64,000 bases of DNA. Source: Clostridiales bacterium (GTDB lineage Bacteria; Bacillota; Clostridia; Christensenellales; Borkfalkiaceae). The translations under genes and the position numbers were made by a program. The stretch is from the NCBI GenBank assembly GCA_015055655.1, contig SVHW01000008.1, forward strand, positions 1-64,000. The letters run 5' to 3'. Each line of letters starts with the position of its first letter. Within the stretch, counting starts at the first letter, position 1. Under the pieces are notes generated by a model that saw only the letters and a list, made by a program, of their open reading frames with translations, did not search any database and was not told the origin of the DNA. Shown here one piece after another: positions 16,151 through 24,908 of the stretch.

Positions 16151-18298
16151 TTAGAAGTTGAATTCAACTTTCTTTTCCTTCGTAAGTTTAATATGGCCGT
16201 CGTTTAACAGTTGCTTCGTGGAAGCATACGGGAATTCCGCAGCGTATTCCACCGTTTCCACCGTATCCATCTTTTCCGCACCGATTTTTTCAACGAGCGC
16301 AGCCACCAAGCGGAGCGCTTTCTTTACGGCAGCGCCACTCTTTACCTTAACCATAAACGGCGTGCTTTCGTGCGCCTTTTGGTCGCCTACGTTCTTTTGG
16401 TGATATACCGTGGGTTTGAATTGTTCTTCGTCGTTAGGGTCAAGCGCAAGATAGAAGCAAAGCGTCTTGCCGTTGATGCCCATTTTCGCCACCGTTTCTC
16501 TACCGTAATTGAATCTGTCACCGTGCCAGCTTACGTTGGAACGAATCTTTTTGTATGCGAGCAACGCGTTCTTCAAATCGCTGTAATATTGTTTAACGTC
16601 GTCTTCGCTTTGGCTCATTTTCGCCGTGAAACTTCTCTTCAAACGGATAACCATACCCGTTTCCGCGTCTACCAATTCGCCACCGATTTCTTCGTACGTC
16701 TGTTCCTTCGCAACGGCAATTTCTTCAACGACGGGCGTTTCCACCACTTCTTCTACCACTTCTTCTTCAACGACGGGCGCTTCTTCCACCGCTTCTTCTA
16801 CGGGTTCTTCTACGGTTTCTTCCACGACGGGTTCTTCCACCGTTTCCTCGCAAGCAGCGCACATCGTGCAAAGACGTTCTGCCAAGCGTGCCGCCATTGC
16901 GTCTACGCCTTCGTCGTCAAACACGAAATTGTACGTCATTTCTTCTTCGGGTTGTTCTGCAACGTCTTCGGTGAGTTTCGCAACAACCATATCGACGATT
17001 TTTTCGTAATCAATTTCACAGGGAGCAGCTTCGGGAATTTGCACCATTTCCGCTACCTTTTGCGCAAGCGCTTCGATACCCTCGTCGCTGATAACGAAAT
17101 CGAGCGAGGTTTCTTCTTCCGTCGTTTCCTCTGCGGCGTTTGCGGCAAGCTTTTCCACAACCATATCGACAATCTTGTCGTAATCGATTTCGCAGGGAGT
17201 AGCTTCGGGGATTTGTATCTTTTCCGCCACTTTCTTAGAAAGTTCGTCAATGCCTTCGTCGTCGATAACGAAATCGTACGTCGTTTCTTCTTCCGTCATT
17301 TCGTCAGCGGTGTTTGCCGCAACCTTTGCTGCCACCAAATCGGCAAGTTTATCATAATCGATTTCACAAGGCGCAGGCGCAGGGATTTGTACCTTTTCCG
17401 CCACTTTTTGAGCAAGCACGTCGTAATCGAGCGCAGCCACAGCCTTTTCTACCGCTGCTGCAAGCATATCGTCAATGCGGCGATAATCTACCTTTTCGGG
17501 GTAAGGCAACGATTCGATAATTTTTTCCGTCGTGCCGTAGATAATCTTTTCGTAATCAACCTTCGCCTCAACGGCTGCCGTTGCTTCCTTTTCCGGTTGA
17601 TTGACAAGAACGTCACCCAAAAGTTCTAATACTTTATCGCCCACCTCGTCTGCAATGCGTACGTAATCTACGTTTTCCGCAACGGGCACGGCAGCGGCAA
17701 CGTCTTCAACGAGTTTTTGATGGTCGGCATACGTCAAAGTATCCGCAAGTTCGTACAACTTTTGACGCATTTCTTCCAAAGCCACGTCCATTTGCTCTAT
17801 CAACGAGAAACGAGCGTAAACTTCGTCCATTTTCGTGATAACGCCATCGTTGATAACCGTTTTCAAATTCTCGTAAATGGATTGATGTTGCAAATAGCTG
17901 TATTTAATTTCGTTAAGCGTTTCTTCGATAGGAGGCAAAACGCCGGCTACCTTTTCCTTTACGCCTTCCGCCAATTCGTCGGAAGCAAACGCGTCCAATC
18001 TACCGATAACGTCTTCAATTTTCGAAACCGTTTCGGCGATGGCCGTGGACAATCCGTCGTAGATGTTTTGGTTTTGTATGTACCCGTAACGAATTTCTTG
18101 CGCGATTGCCTTGGAGTTCTTTTCTCCTTCTCCCTTCATCTCACCGTACAAAGAGCCCATTTGTACGGAAGAATATTTCATCTCTTCCAAAAGGTCTTTC
18201 TTCGCCTTTTGTAAATCGTAGGAAAGCCAGCTGTACAACGCGTCGATTTTCGATACACCCGTTTGTTTGTTTGACATTACTTTTCTTTGTTCCGCCAT
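16151..18298 (-). CDS. Repetitive acidic coiled-coil protein of unknown function
   Basis: I place the start at the ATG at 18298, preceded by GAGGTG, giving 715 residues. The N-terminal 200 residues are predicted helical or coiled-coil and contain two related YxxxQxQ(I/S)IY segments. The middle has three or more copies of a roughly 75-residue unit built around PCEIDYDK...VAxKL and an acidic EEETxxFVxxDEGI linker. An acidic Glu/Val-rich low-complexity tract follows. The last about 150 residues form a distinct conserved-looking domain (RSFTAKMSQSEDDVKQYYSDLK through GKTLCFYLALDP). I recall similar domains in uncharacterised clostridial proteins. There is no signal peptide or membrane segment. 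A cytosolic structural or scaffolding role is possible but unproven. Confidence 0.75.
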   Translation of the reverse strand: MAEQRKVMSNKQTGVSKIDALYSWLSYDLQKAKKDLLEEMKYSSVQMGSLYGEMKGEGEKNSKAIAQEIRYGYIQNQNIYDGLSTAIAETVSKIEDVIGRLDAFASDELAEGVKEKVAGVLPPIEETLNEIKYSYLQHQSIYENLKTVINDGVITKMDEVYARFSLIEQMDVALEEMRQKLYELADTLTYADHQKLVEDVAAAVPVAENVDYVRIADEVGDKVLELLGDVLVNQPEKEATAAVEAKVDYEKIIYGTTEKIIESLPYPEKVDYRRIDDMLAAAVEKAVAALDYDVLAQKVAEKVQIPAPAPCEIDYDKLADLVAAKVAANTADEMTEEETTYDFVIDDEGIDELSKKVAEKIQIPEATPCEIDYDKIVDMVVEKLAANAAEETTEEETSLDFVISDEGIEALAQKVAEMVQIPEAAPCEIDYEKIVDMVVAKLTEDVAEQPEEEMTYNFVFDDEGVDAMAARLAERLCTMCAACEETVEEPVVEETVEEPVEEAVEEAPVVEEEVVEEVVETPVVEEIAVAKEQTYEEIGGELVDAETGMVIRLKRSFTAKMSQSEDDVKQYYSDLKNALLAYKKIRSNVSWHGDRFNYGRETVAKMGINGKTLCFYLALDPNDEEQFKPTVYHQKNVGDQKAHESTPFMVKVKSGAAVKKALRLVAALVEKIGAEKMDTVETVEYAAEFPYASTKQLLNDGHIKLTKEKKVEFNF

Positions 18299-18431
18299 TT
18301 TGCACCTCGATTGATTGTCTTTTCTTTTAGAAAAGCCTATTACTTGCTTTATCATACTCTATTATAACATATCTTATCCGTTCGGTCAAGGATTTTAGAA
18401 AAAATTATTTGCGTAAAAAACGGTTTTTTTG

Positions 18432-18456
18432 AAAAAAACACCTCCCAGCAGGGAGG
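18432..18456 (-). terminator. Terminator of the P-type ATPase gene
   Basis: On the minus strand CCTCCC and GGGAGG enclose TGCT and lead into a seven-U run, about 40 bases after the ATPase stop codon. Confidence 0.85.
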
Positions 18457-18496
18457 CGTTTCAGTTTTTATTCACGGACGGAATTCGTCCACCGAT

Positions 18497-21154
18497 TTAA
18501 ATAAAGGATTTCTTGGCGCGTTTTTTATCCGCCGCACGCTGTATGCACTTCACAATCTCCACGATAGGAACGACGGCAAAACCGATAAGTATCGCCAAAC
18601 CGAGTTCTTTCCAGCCTATCGGCTCAAATTCGAATATAACTGCCACGGGCTTTATCGCGCACACCGCAATCGAAAGCACAAACGAACCGAGCGCAGCCAA
18701 CCAAAGCAGTTTGTTTTGTTTTTTCATCGTAAATAGGCTCTTTCTTTGCGAACGCATATTCAAGCTGTGGAAGATTTCCGCCATTGCAAGCGTTAAAAAC
18801 GCCATCGTCGTGCCGTGCGTGCTTTCGCCTATATGCCAATTTCCCGTTTGGATATAATGGCCAACGAAGAAGGAGAACAACACCAACACCGCCACAAGCA
18901 AGCCTTGGTAAATGACGTCTACGCCCATACCGTCTGCAAATACGCCCGCCTTAGAATCCCTTGGCTTTCGTTTCATTACGTCTTTTTCTGCCTTTTCCGT
19001 ACCAAGCGCCAACGCAGGGAAGGTGTCCGTCACCAAGTTAATCCAAAGCAAATGTACGGGATGCAATATCGTAAAGCCCATTAACGTTGCGACAAAAATA
19101 GCGATGACCTCACTCATATTCGAAGCAAGCAAGAACTGTATCGCTTTCCGTATGTTATCGTAAATACGTCTGCCTTCCTCCACCGCGCCTACGATGGTGG
19201 CAAAATTATCGTCAGCCAGCACCATGTCCGCGACGTTTTTGGTAACGTCCGTGCCCGTGATACCCATACCAACGCCGATATCCGCGCTCTTGATAGAGGG
19301 CGCGTCGTTGACGCCGTCCCCCGTCATCGCCGTGACGAAACCGTATTTTTTCCACGCGTTGACGATACGCGTTTTATGTTCGGGCTGCACACGCGCGTAT
19401 ACGCTGATGTTTTGGAATACCTTTTCAAATTCCTCGTCCGAAAGCTCGTTTAACTGCGCGCCCGTTATCGCTTGCGCGTTCCCCGTTAAAATACCGAGTT
19501 CTTTGGCAATCGCCACCGCCGTATCCACGTGGTCGCCCGTAATCATAATAGGACGAATCCCCGCCTCACGGCATTGTTCTATCGCCACTTTTACTTCGGG
19601 ACGGACGGGGTCTATCATCCCGCAAAGCCCCGTAAAGCACATCTCCGTTTCCACGCTGTCGCTGTCAGGATTTTCCGGCAACGTTTCCCACGCCCTTTCC
19701 GCGCACGCGAGCACGCGCAGCGCGCTGTCTGCCATATCCTTGTTCGCCTGTAAAATTTCCGCCTTTATCTGCTCCGTCATCGGCACGCATTTGCCGTCTT
19801 TTAAGCAGTAGCTACATCTATCAAGCACTACGTCGGGTGCGCCTTTCGTATATTGCACGAACCCGTTTTCCGTCGGGTGCAACGTCGTCATCATTTTTCG
19901 GTTGGAATCAAAAGGCAATTCCGCCGCTCTGGGATACGTTTGTTTCAAATCGTATTTGGGAAGTTCCAATTTATACGCCCACGCTACGAGCGCCGCTTCC
20001 GTCGGCTCGCCCGTGACGTCGCCCTTTTCGTCCACTTCGGCGTCCGAACAAAGCGCCATACCCGTTGCAATGCGCTTTTCGTCCTCGCCGTAATGTTTTA
20101 CCACCGTCATTTTGTTTTGCGTCAACGTGCCCGTTTTATCCGAACAGATAATTTGCGCGCAACCCAGCGTTTCTACCGCCGTCAATTTACGGATAATGGC
20201 GTTTCGCTTGGACATATTGGTAACGCCAATAGAAAGCACCACCGTGACCACCGCAGCCAACCCTTCGGGAATCGCCGCCACCGCCAGCGATATCGCCACC
20301 ATAAACGAATCCATAATGGCGTCCGTTGCAAAGTCGTTGGCGAACAATTTGATGCCGAACACCACTATACAAATGCCCAAAACGAGCCAAGTGAGAATTT
20401 TAGACAACTGGGACAACTTTCTTTGCAAGGGCGTTTTTCCTTCTTGCGCCTGCGATAACGCACCCGCTATCTTGCCCATTTCGGTATCCATACCCGTCGC
20501 CGTAACCACTACGACGCCGCGCCCGTATACCACGGTGCTGCCCATATATACCATATTTTTTCTATCGCCAAGCGTAACGTCTTTTGCCCCGTCTTTCGGC
20601 GCAATCGCTTCCGTTATCTTATTGACAGGCACGGATTCCCCCGTTAAAGCGGCTTCTTCCACCTGCAAACTCGCGCTCTCCAATACGCGCGCGTCGGCAG
20701 GAACGGCGTCGCCTGCCTCTAACAATACGATATCGCCCACAACCAAATCTTCGCTGTGCACGACCGTCAATTTCCCGTCACGGATAACCTTTGACGTGGC
20801 TGCCGACATCTTTTGCAACGCCTCTATCGCCTTTTCCGCTTTACTTTCCTGTAAAACGCCCAAAATAGCGTTAAGCAATACCACGGCAAGAATAATGATA
20901 ACGTCCGTAGGGAAATCCTTATCGATAACCGCCAATACGCCGCCAATCAACGCCGCAACGATTAAGATGATTATCATCGGGTCGGTAAGCTGTTCAAAAA
21001 AGCGACGGATAATCGATTTTTTCTTGCCTTCTTCCAGCTTGTTTTTCCCGTTTTCAGCGAGTCTTTTTTCCGCTTCCGCAACCGATAAACCGTTATCGGC
21101 GTGAGAGCGAAGCTCGCTTAATACAGTTTCTTTTTCTTGCGAATACCTTTTCAT
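18497..21154 (-). CDS. P-type cation-transporting ATPase (Ca2+/Mn2+ type, P2A)
   Basis: The 885-residue enzyme has the P-type hallmarks: TGES, AAIPEGL in TM4, the phosphorylation motif SDKTGTLTQNKM, KGAPD, and TGDGVNDAPS, with about ten membrane segments. It most resembles SERCA/PMCA-like exporters such as Lactococcus YoaB. The start at 21154 follows AAAGGAG; the longer upstream reading lacks a ribosome site. The leader carries a yybP-ykoY riboswitch, which senses Mn2+, so efflux of Mn2+ (or Ca2+ and Mn2+) is the likely function. It is monocistronic, ending at a strong terminator. Confidence 0.9.
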   Translation of the reverse strand: MKRYSQEKETVLSELRSHADNGLSVAEAEKRLAENGKNKLEEGKKKSIIRRFFEQLTDPMIIILIVAALIGGVLAVIDKDFPTDVIIILAVVLLNAILGVLQESKAEKAIEALQKMSAATSKVIRDGKLTVVHSEDLVVGDIVLLEAGDAVPADARVLESASLQVEEAALTGESVPVNKITEAIAPKDGAKDVTLGDRKNMVYMGSTVVYGRGVVVVTATGMDTEMGKIAGALSQAQEGKTPLQRKLSQLSKILTWLVLGICIVVFGIKLFANDFATDAIMDSFMVAISLAVAAIPEGLAAVVTVVLSIGVTNMSKRNAIIRKLTAVETLGCAQIICSDKTGTLTQNKMTVVKHYGEDEKRIATGMALCSDAEVDEKGDVTGEPTEAALVAWAYKLELPKYDLKQTYPRAAELPFDSNRKMMTTLHPTENGFVQYTKGAPDVVLDRCSYCLKDGKCVPMTEQIKAEILQANKDMADSALRVLACAERAWETLPENPDSDSVETEMCFTGLCGMIDPVRPEVKVAIEQCREAGIRPIMITGDHVDTAVAIAKELGILTGNAQAITGAQLNELSDEEFEKVFQNISVYARVQPEHKTRIVNAWKKYGFVTAMTGDGVNDAPSIKSADIGVGMGITGTDVTKNVADMVLADDNFATIVGAVEEGRRIYDNIRKAIQFLLASNMSEVIAIFVATLMGFTILHPVHLLWINLVTDTFPALALGTEKAEKDVMKRKPRDSKAGVFADGMGVDVIYQGLLVAVLVLFSFFVGHYIQTGNWHIGESTHGTTMAFLTLAMAEIFHSLNMRSQRKSLFTMKKQNKLLWLAALGSFVLSIAVCAIKPVAVIFEFEPIGWKELGLAILIGFAVVPIVEIVKCIQRAADKKRAKKSFI

Positions 21155-21183
21155 ATTCTCTCCTTTGATTTTTTTAACAAAAT

Positions 21184-21214
21184 ACCCCAAGCATAGTTCG
21201 GGCTATACTTGGGG
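21184..21214 (-). terminator. Expression-platform hairpin of the yybP-ykoY riboswitch
   Basis: A 12-base arm CCCCAAGTATAG pairs with CTATGCTTGGGG on the minus strand and is followed by TATTTTGTT. It lies between the aptamer and the ATPase start, so it can act as a regulated terminator. Confidence 0.7.
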
Positions 21215-21262
21215 TGACGAAAATTCGTTTTACGCCACGTACAGCCTTCTTCTTTCGCCATA

Positions 21263-21351
21263 CGTGAGTCTCGCAATTTAAGGCAAGCCAAACCTTGAAA
21301 AAGGTCGGTGTTGTTGACTTGCCACGCTTGCGCGCTTGCTACTCCCTCACG
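21263..21351 (-). ncRNA. yybP-ykoY (Mn2+) riboswitch aptamer
   Basis: On the minus strand a closing helix CGTGA (21351-21347) and TCACG (21267-21263) encloses the family signatures GGGAGTAGC on the 5' side and GCGAGAC on the 3' side, with internal GTCAACAACACCG and a GGTTTGGCTTGCC arm. This layout is that of the yybP-ykoY motif, an Mn2+ sensor often found before Mn2+/Ca2+ exporters. The downstream gene is a P-type ATPase of that kind. Identification is by eye, without a covariance-model score. Confidence 0.85.
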
Positions 21352-21364
21352 GGATTACTACCTT

Positions 21365-21393
21365 ATTTTACCATAATTTGACGTCTATGTCAA
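21365..21393 (-). promoter_or_regulatory. Promoter of the riboswitch-ATPase transcript
   Basis: TTGACA (21388-21393) and TAAAAT (21365-21370) on the minus strand are separated by exactly 17 bases, directly upstream of the aptamer. Confidence 0.8.
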
Positions 21394-21447
21394 TCGGTTA
21401 ACCGATTTTTGTTTGGGAATTTTTACGGATTTTTATGGGGATAAAAA

Positions 21448-21885
21448 GCGCAGCGCAACGATGCGTTGCGCCCCTCGTCTTTCGAATACACGTGCAAAGC
21501 GAAAAAAACAAAGCAAGACGCAAGCAAATCAAGGCGCGCGAGCATTTTTGAAAGGACGTGTACAGTTAGTACACGAGTGAAAAAAGCGCAGCGCAACGAT
21601 GGGCTGCGCCCCTCGTCTTTCGAATACACGTGCAAAGCGAAAAAAACAAAGCAAGACGCAAGCAAATCAAGGCGCGCGAGCATTTTTGAAAGGAGGTGTA
21701 CGGTTAGTACACGAGTGAAAAAAGCGCAGCGCAACGATGTGTTGCGCCCCTCGTCTTTCGAATACACGTGCAAAGCGAAAAAAACAAAGCAAGACGCAAG
21801 CAAATCAAGGCGCGCGAGCATTTTTGAAAGGAGGTGTACAGTTAGTACACGAGTGAAAAAAGCGCAGCGCAACGATGCGTTGCGC
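21448..21885. repeat. Three 138-bp tandem repeats plus a partial fourth
   Basis: Units begin at 21448, 21586, 21724 and (partial) 21862 with GCGCAGCGCAACGATG. Each contains a hairpin GCGCAACG/CGTTGCGC, a perfect GTGTAC/GTACAC hairpin and a TTTCG/CGAAA pair. The period is divisible by three, so spurious open frames run through it on both strands. None has a ribosome site or resembles a protein I know. It fills the gap between the ATPase leader and yebC. Function unknown. Confidence 0.9.
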
Positions 21886-21901
21886 CGCGGTTTCTTTGTT
21901 T

Positions 21902-22693
21902 TTATTCTTCGTCGTCGGGCAAATCTACATTATGATATACGTCTTGTACATCGTCCAAATCTTCCAACGCGTCGATAAGTTTTTCAAACGTAGCCACTTT
22001 GTCTTCGGGCAAGGTGATACGGTTTTGAGGAATCATAGCGATTTCCGCTTGTACAAAACGGATTTTATCCTCTTCTTCATCGTTTCTACGTCCCTTGGGC
22101 GCCGCTGCCACAAGTTCTGCGTTTTTATCTTCCAAATATTTGCGTACGTCGGAGAAACTTTCGGGAGTGGTGAAAATTTCGTACACGTCGTCGCTTGCCA
22201 CAACGTCGTCCGCACCTGCTTCCAACGCGTATTCCGTCATCGTGTCTTCGTCGAGTTCTACCGTTCTTTCCACGACGATATATCCCTTCGTGTCAAAATT
22301 GTACGATACGCAACCCGTTTGTCCAAGTTGACCGCCGTTTTTGCCTAAAATTGCACGTACGTCGCCTGCCGTACGGTTGATATTATCCGTCAGCGTAACG
22401 ATGATAACCGCCGAACCTGCGGGACCGTATCCTTCGTACGTAAGTTCTTTATAATCCGCGCCACTCATTTCCCCCGACGCCTTTTTGATGCTACGTTGAA
22501 TATTATCGTTAGGCATATTTGCCGCTTTTGCCTTCGCTATAATATCGGCAAGCTTGCTGTTCGTTTCAGGGTTGGGATTGCTCTTCGCCGCCACCGCAAT
22601 TTCTCTGCCGAGCTTGGTGAAAATTCTGCCTTTCGCCGCGTCAGCCTTGCCTTTCTTTGCTTGTATGTTGTGCCATTTGCTATGTCCTGACAT
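21902..22693 (-). CDS. YebC/PmpR family DNA- or ribosome-associated regulator
   Basis: The 263-residue protein begins with the invariant MSGHSKWHNIQAKKGK motif and has the normal length and NPNPETNSKL/MPNDNIQRSIKKA blocks of the YebC/TACO1 family. Members act as transcription regulators, and recent work links YebC proteins to translation of proline-rich stretches. The gene's 3' end abuts the 138-bp repeat array. It has AGGAG upstream and is preceded by a TrmH-type methyltransferase gene. Confidence 0.93.
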   Translation of the reverse strand: MSGHSKWHNIQAKKGKADAAKGRIFTKLGREIAVAAKSNPNPETNSKLADIIAKAKAANMPNDNIQRSIKKASGEMSGADYKELTYEGYGPAGSAVIIVTLTDNINRTAGDVRAILGKNGGQLGQTGCVSYNFDTKGYIVVERTVELDEDTMTEYALEAGADDVVASDDVYEIFTTPESFSDVRKYLEDKNAELVAAAPKGRRNDEEEDKIRFVQAEIAMIPQNRITLPEDKVATFEKLIDALEDLDDVQDVYHNVDLPDDEE

Positions 22694-22720
22694 AATATAA
22701 TACGCTCCTTATTTTTTTAT

Positions 22721-23485
22721 TTACTCAATCGTCGAAAAATACTCTTTTTTCAACAAATACATCAAAATCCCCGCCGAAACTGCCGCGTTAAGGCTTTCCT
22801 GTGTGACAGACATCGGGATTTTCACCGTATATCTTGCCGCCGTTGAAAGCACGGACGAAACGCCGTTCGCCTCGTTTCCTATCACTAAAGCAAATTTTTG
22901 CGGCGCAGAAAAAGAAAATGCGTTTTCTCCACCCATGTCTGCAACGACGATAGGCGTATCTTGCATCGTGGAAAGCAATTCTTCACGAGAACCTTGATAC
23001 AGCGTCGTGAAAAAAAGACCACTCATACTTGCGCGTACCGCTTTGGGCGAATACGGGTCGGCACAATCGTCCGTTAAATACACCTCGGTATATCCTGCCG
23101 CGTTGGCGCTGCGGATAATTGCCCCGACGTTACCCGGGTCGGCAACGCCGTCCAAAATCAGGCAACAATTTTGCGGTTCTCGTATCCGTCTTTCAGGGAT
23201 TTTTACCCGACAAAGCACGCCTTGCGGCGTTTTTTCGTCCGATAAAAAACGAAAAACGTCGTCAGCCACGCACACCGTTTCTTGCGTGGAAAATTCCGCG
23301 TAGGCCGCGCTTTGATAAAAACTCTCCGCGACGATTACACGCTCGATTTCCAAACCGCTTTTTTGACACTCGCGTGCCATTTTTACGCCCTCGACGAGAA
23401 AAAGCCCTAATTGCCTTCTGCCTTTTTTATCTTTCAGCGTTGCTGTTTCTTTGATAAAGGGATTGTTTTTTGACGTTAAAATCAT
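22721..23485 (-). CDS. TrmH/SpoU family RNA 2'-O-ribose methyltransferase
   Basis: The 254-residue protein has an N-terminal substrate-binding segment (KGRRQLGLFLVEGVKMA) and the three SPOUT motifs: DGVADPGNVGAIIRSANA, VIGNEANGVS and IPMSVTQESLNAAVSAGI. These form the trefoil-knot SAM site. Members 2'-O-methylate 23S rRNA or tRNA. It is often found beside rplT, as here. Exact target nucleotide cannot be told. The Shine-Dalgarno is weak. Confidence 0.9.
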   Translation of the reverse strand: MILTSKNNPFIKETATLKDKKGRRQLGLFLVEGVKMARECQKSGLEIERVIVAESFYQSAAYAEFSTQETVCVADDVFRFLSDEKTPQGVLCRVKIPERRIREPQNCCLILDGVADPGNVGAIIRSANAAGYTEVYLTDDCADPYSPKAVRASMSGLFFTTLYQGSREELLSTMQDTPIVVADMGGENAFSFSAPQKFALVIGNEANGVSSVLSTAARYTVKIPMSVTQESLNAAVSAGILMYLLKKEYFSTIE

Positions 23486-23501
23486 TTTCTATAAAATGTG
23501 A

Positions 23502-23532
23502 AAAAAGCCTTTTACCAAATAAAAGGCTTTTC
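23502..23532 (-). terminator. Terminator of the infC-rpmI-rplT operon
   Basis: On the minus strand AAAAGCCTTTTA pairs with TAAAAGGCTTTT around a 5-base loop and is followed by U residues, 8 bases after the rplT stop. Confidence 0.8.
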
Positions 23533-23539
23533 TGTTTCA

Positions 23540-23890
23540 TTATTTCGCAGCTTTCGCTTTTTCAACGAGTTGCGCAAACGCAGCTGCGTCGTTTACCGCC
23601 AAATCCGCAAGCACTTTTCTGTTGAGGTTGATACCAGCAACGGAAAGGCCGTGCATAAATTTGCTGTACGAAATACCGTTGATTCTCGCCGCAGCGTTGA
23701 TTCTCGTAATCCAAAGACGACGGAAATCTCTCTTTCTTCTTCTTCTGCCGATGAACGCATAGTTCAAGGACTTCATTACGGCTTCTCTTGCAATTCTGTA
23801 AGACTTGCTCTTGTTACCCCAGTAACCTTTCGCAAGTTTCATAATTTTTCTACGCTTTTTAACAGCGTTAACTGCTCTCTTAATACGCAT
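23540..23890 (-). CDS. rplT: Ribosomal protein bL20
   Basis: The 116-residue basic protein matches bL20 along its length ([38 protein letters not shown]). It is an early-assembly protein of the 50S subunit. In Bacillota it also binds its own operon leader to cause premature termination. It is the last gene of infC-rpmI-rplT, 17 bases after rpmI. Confidence 0.98.
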   Translation of the reverse strand: MRIKRAVNAVKKRRKIMKLAKGYWGNKSKSYRIAREAVMKSLNYAFIGRRRRKRDFRRLWITRINAAARINGISYSKFMHGLSVAGINLNRKVLADLAVNDAAAFAQLVEKAKAAK

Positions 23891-23907
23891 ATCTCATACT
23901 CTCCTTC

Positions 23908-24108
23908 TTATTTCTTGTAAGGCATCATGGATTTCACGGTGCTTTCTTGGGTGGAGGAAACGAGCGTGGTTTGACGCAAGTTTCTCTTTCTCTTTCTGTT
24001 CTTGGTTTCCGCTTTGTGGTTCTTACCGCCGTGCGCACGGTTTACTTTACCCGTGCCCGTAAGCCAGAAACGCTTTTTCGTGCTGCTATGAGTTTTCTGT
24101 TTAGGCAT
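23908..24108 (-). CDS. rpmI: Ribosomal protein bL35
   Basis: The 66-residue protein starts MPKQKTHSSTKKRF, the classic bL35 opening, followed by the TGTGKVNRAHGGKNH motif. It is a 50S subunit protein. A GGAGG ribosome site precedes it. An AGCTTTTATAAAAGCT palindrome lies in the 75-base gap after infC. Confidence 0.97.
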   Translation of the reverse strand: MPKQKTHSSTKKRFWLTGTGKVNRAHGGKNHKAETKNRKRKRNLRQTTLVSSTQESTVKSMMPYKK

Positions 24109-24183
24109 ATATTTATCCTCCGAATTTTTTTTACTGATTTATTTACGAGCTTTTATAAAAGCTTGTCCACGAATTGATTGCCG

Positions 24184-24693
24184 TTATTTGGCAGGGGAAA
24201 GAATCATCAAAATGTTTCTTCCTTCCGTCTTCGGTTCTTTATCCATCACCGCTTTGCCGCCGAGCATATCGAAGAAACGACGCATTACGTCCACGCCCAT
24301 CGTCGCGTGCGCCATTTGTCTGCCGCGCATACGGATAGAAACCTTTACCTTATTGCCATCACCCAGCATTTCCAACGTCTTTTTCGCTTTTACGTTCAAA
24401 TCGCCGATATCAATGGTCATCGAAAGGTAAATTTCTTTCAACTCTACCACCTTTTGGTTTTTGCGGTTTTCCTTTTCCTTTTTCGCTTGCTCGAACTTGA
24501 ACTTGCCATAGTTCATCACTTTGCAAACGGGCGGAACGGCGTTGGGGGAAATTTTAACCAAATCCAGCCCCTCTTCTTCCGCAATCGCAAGCGCCTCTCT
24601 CGCGCTCATAATGCCGAGTTGTTCGCCCTCCGCGGAAATCACGCGGACTTCTTTGTCACGAATTTGTTCGTTGATTTGATGTTGGTCTTTAAT
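24184..24693 (-). CDS. infC: Translation initiation factor IF-3, with an AUU start codon
   Basis: The 169-residue protein has the IF-3 N domain (HQINEQIRDKEVRVISAEGEQLG) and C domain (KVMNYGKFKFEQAKKEKE...MRRFFDML). It controls start-codon fidelity and subunit dissociation. I place the start at ATT (24691-24693): GGAGAGG lies 9 bases upstream, and the family homologues start here. A longer reading from a TTG at 24741 would run through the leader hairpin. An AUU start is the known self-regulatory device of infC, because IF-3 itself discriminates against it. It heads the rpmI-rplT operon. Confidence 0.95.
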   Translation of the reverse strand: MKDQHQINEQIRDKEVRVISAEGEQLGIMSAREALAIAEEEGLDLVKISPNAVPPVCKVMNYGKFKFEQAKKEKENRKNQKVVELKEIYLSMTIDIGDLNVKAKKTLEMLGDGNKVKVSIRMRGRQMAHATMGVDVMRRFFDMLGGKAVMDKEPKTEGRNILMILSPAK

Positions 24694-24702
24694 GGTAGTG
24701 TA

Positions 24703-24836
24703 CCTCTCCAAAAATAATAACGGGTTGCTCGACAAAAGCAACCCGCAATAATCCCTTAATACGTCTTGGAAAATTATTGAGCCGTACTGATTCTAAATCG
24801 CACGGCGAGAAGGTTCGCTCCTGCTTTGCTTAACTA
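24703..24836 (-). ncRNA. L20-type leader with attenuator before infC
   Basis: The leader of about 130 bases ends with a hairpin CGGGTTGCT/AGCAACCCG (24721-24745) followed by TTATTATTTTT, an intrinsic terminator just before the infC ribosome site. A branched region (GGAGCGAACC...GCCGTGCGATT...GTACGGC) precedes it. Position and layout match the L20 leader of Bacillota, in which bL20 binding favours termination. I did not match the L20 pseudoknot base by base. Confidence 0.65.
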
Positions 24837-24865
24837 TATTAACACAATGCAACGCCCTCTGTCAA
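24837..24865 (-). promoter_or_regulatory. Promoter of infC-rpmI-rplT
   Basis: TTGACA (24860-24865) and TTAATA (24837-24842), spacing 17, on the minus strand; a TAATAT one base further also fits. Confidence 0.7.
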
Positions 24866-24908
24866 ACGATTTTCAGCGTATTTTTGATTTTTTTTCCAAG
24901 ATTTTTCC

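Noticed and set aside
21423..21978. Open frames on both strands across the 138-bp repeats
   Set aside because: They exist only because the period is a multiple of three. The peptides are simple threefold repeats without a ribosome site, and one runs into yebC antisense.
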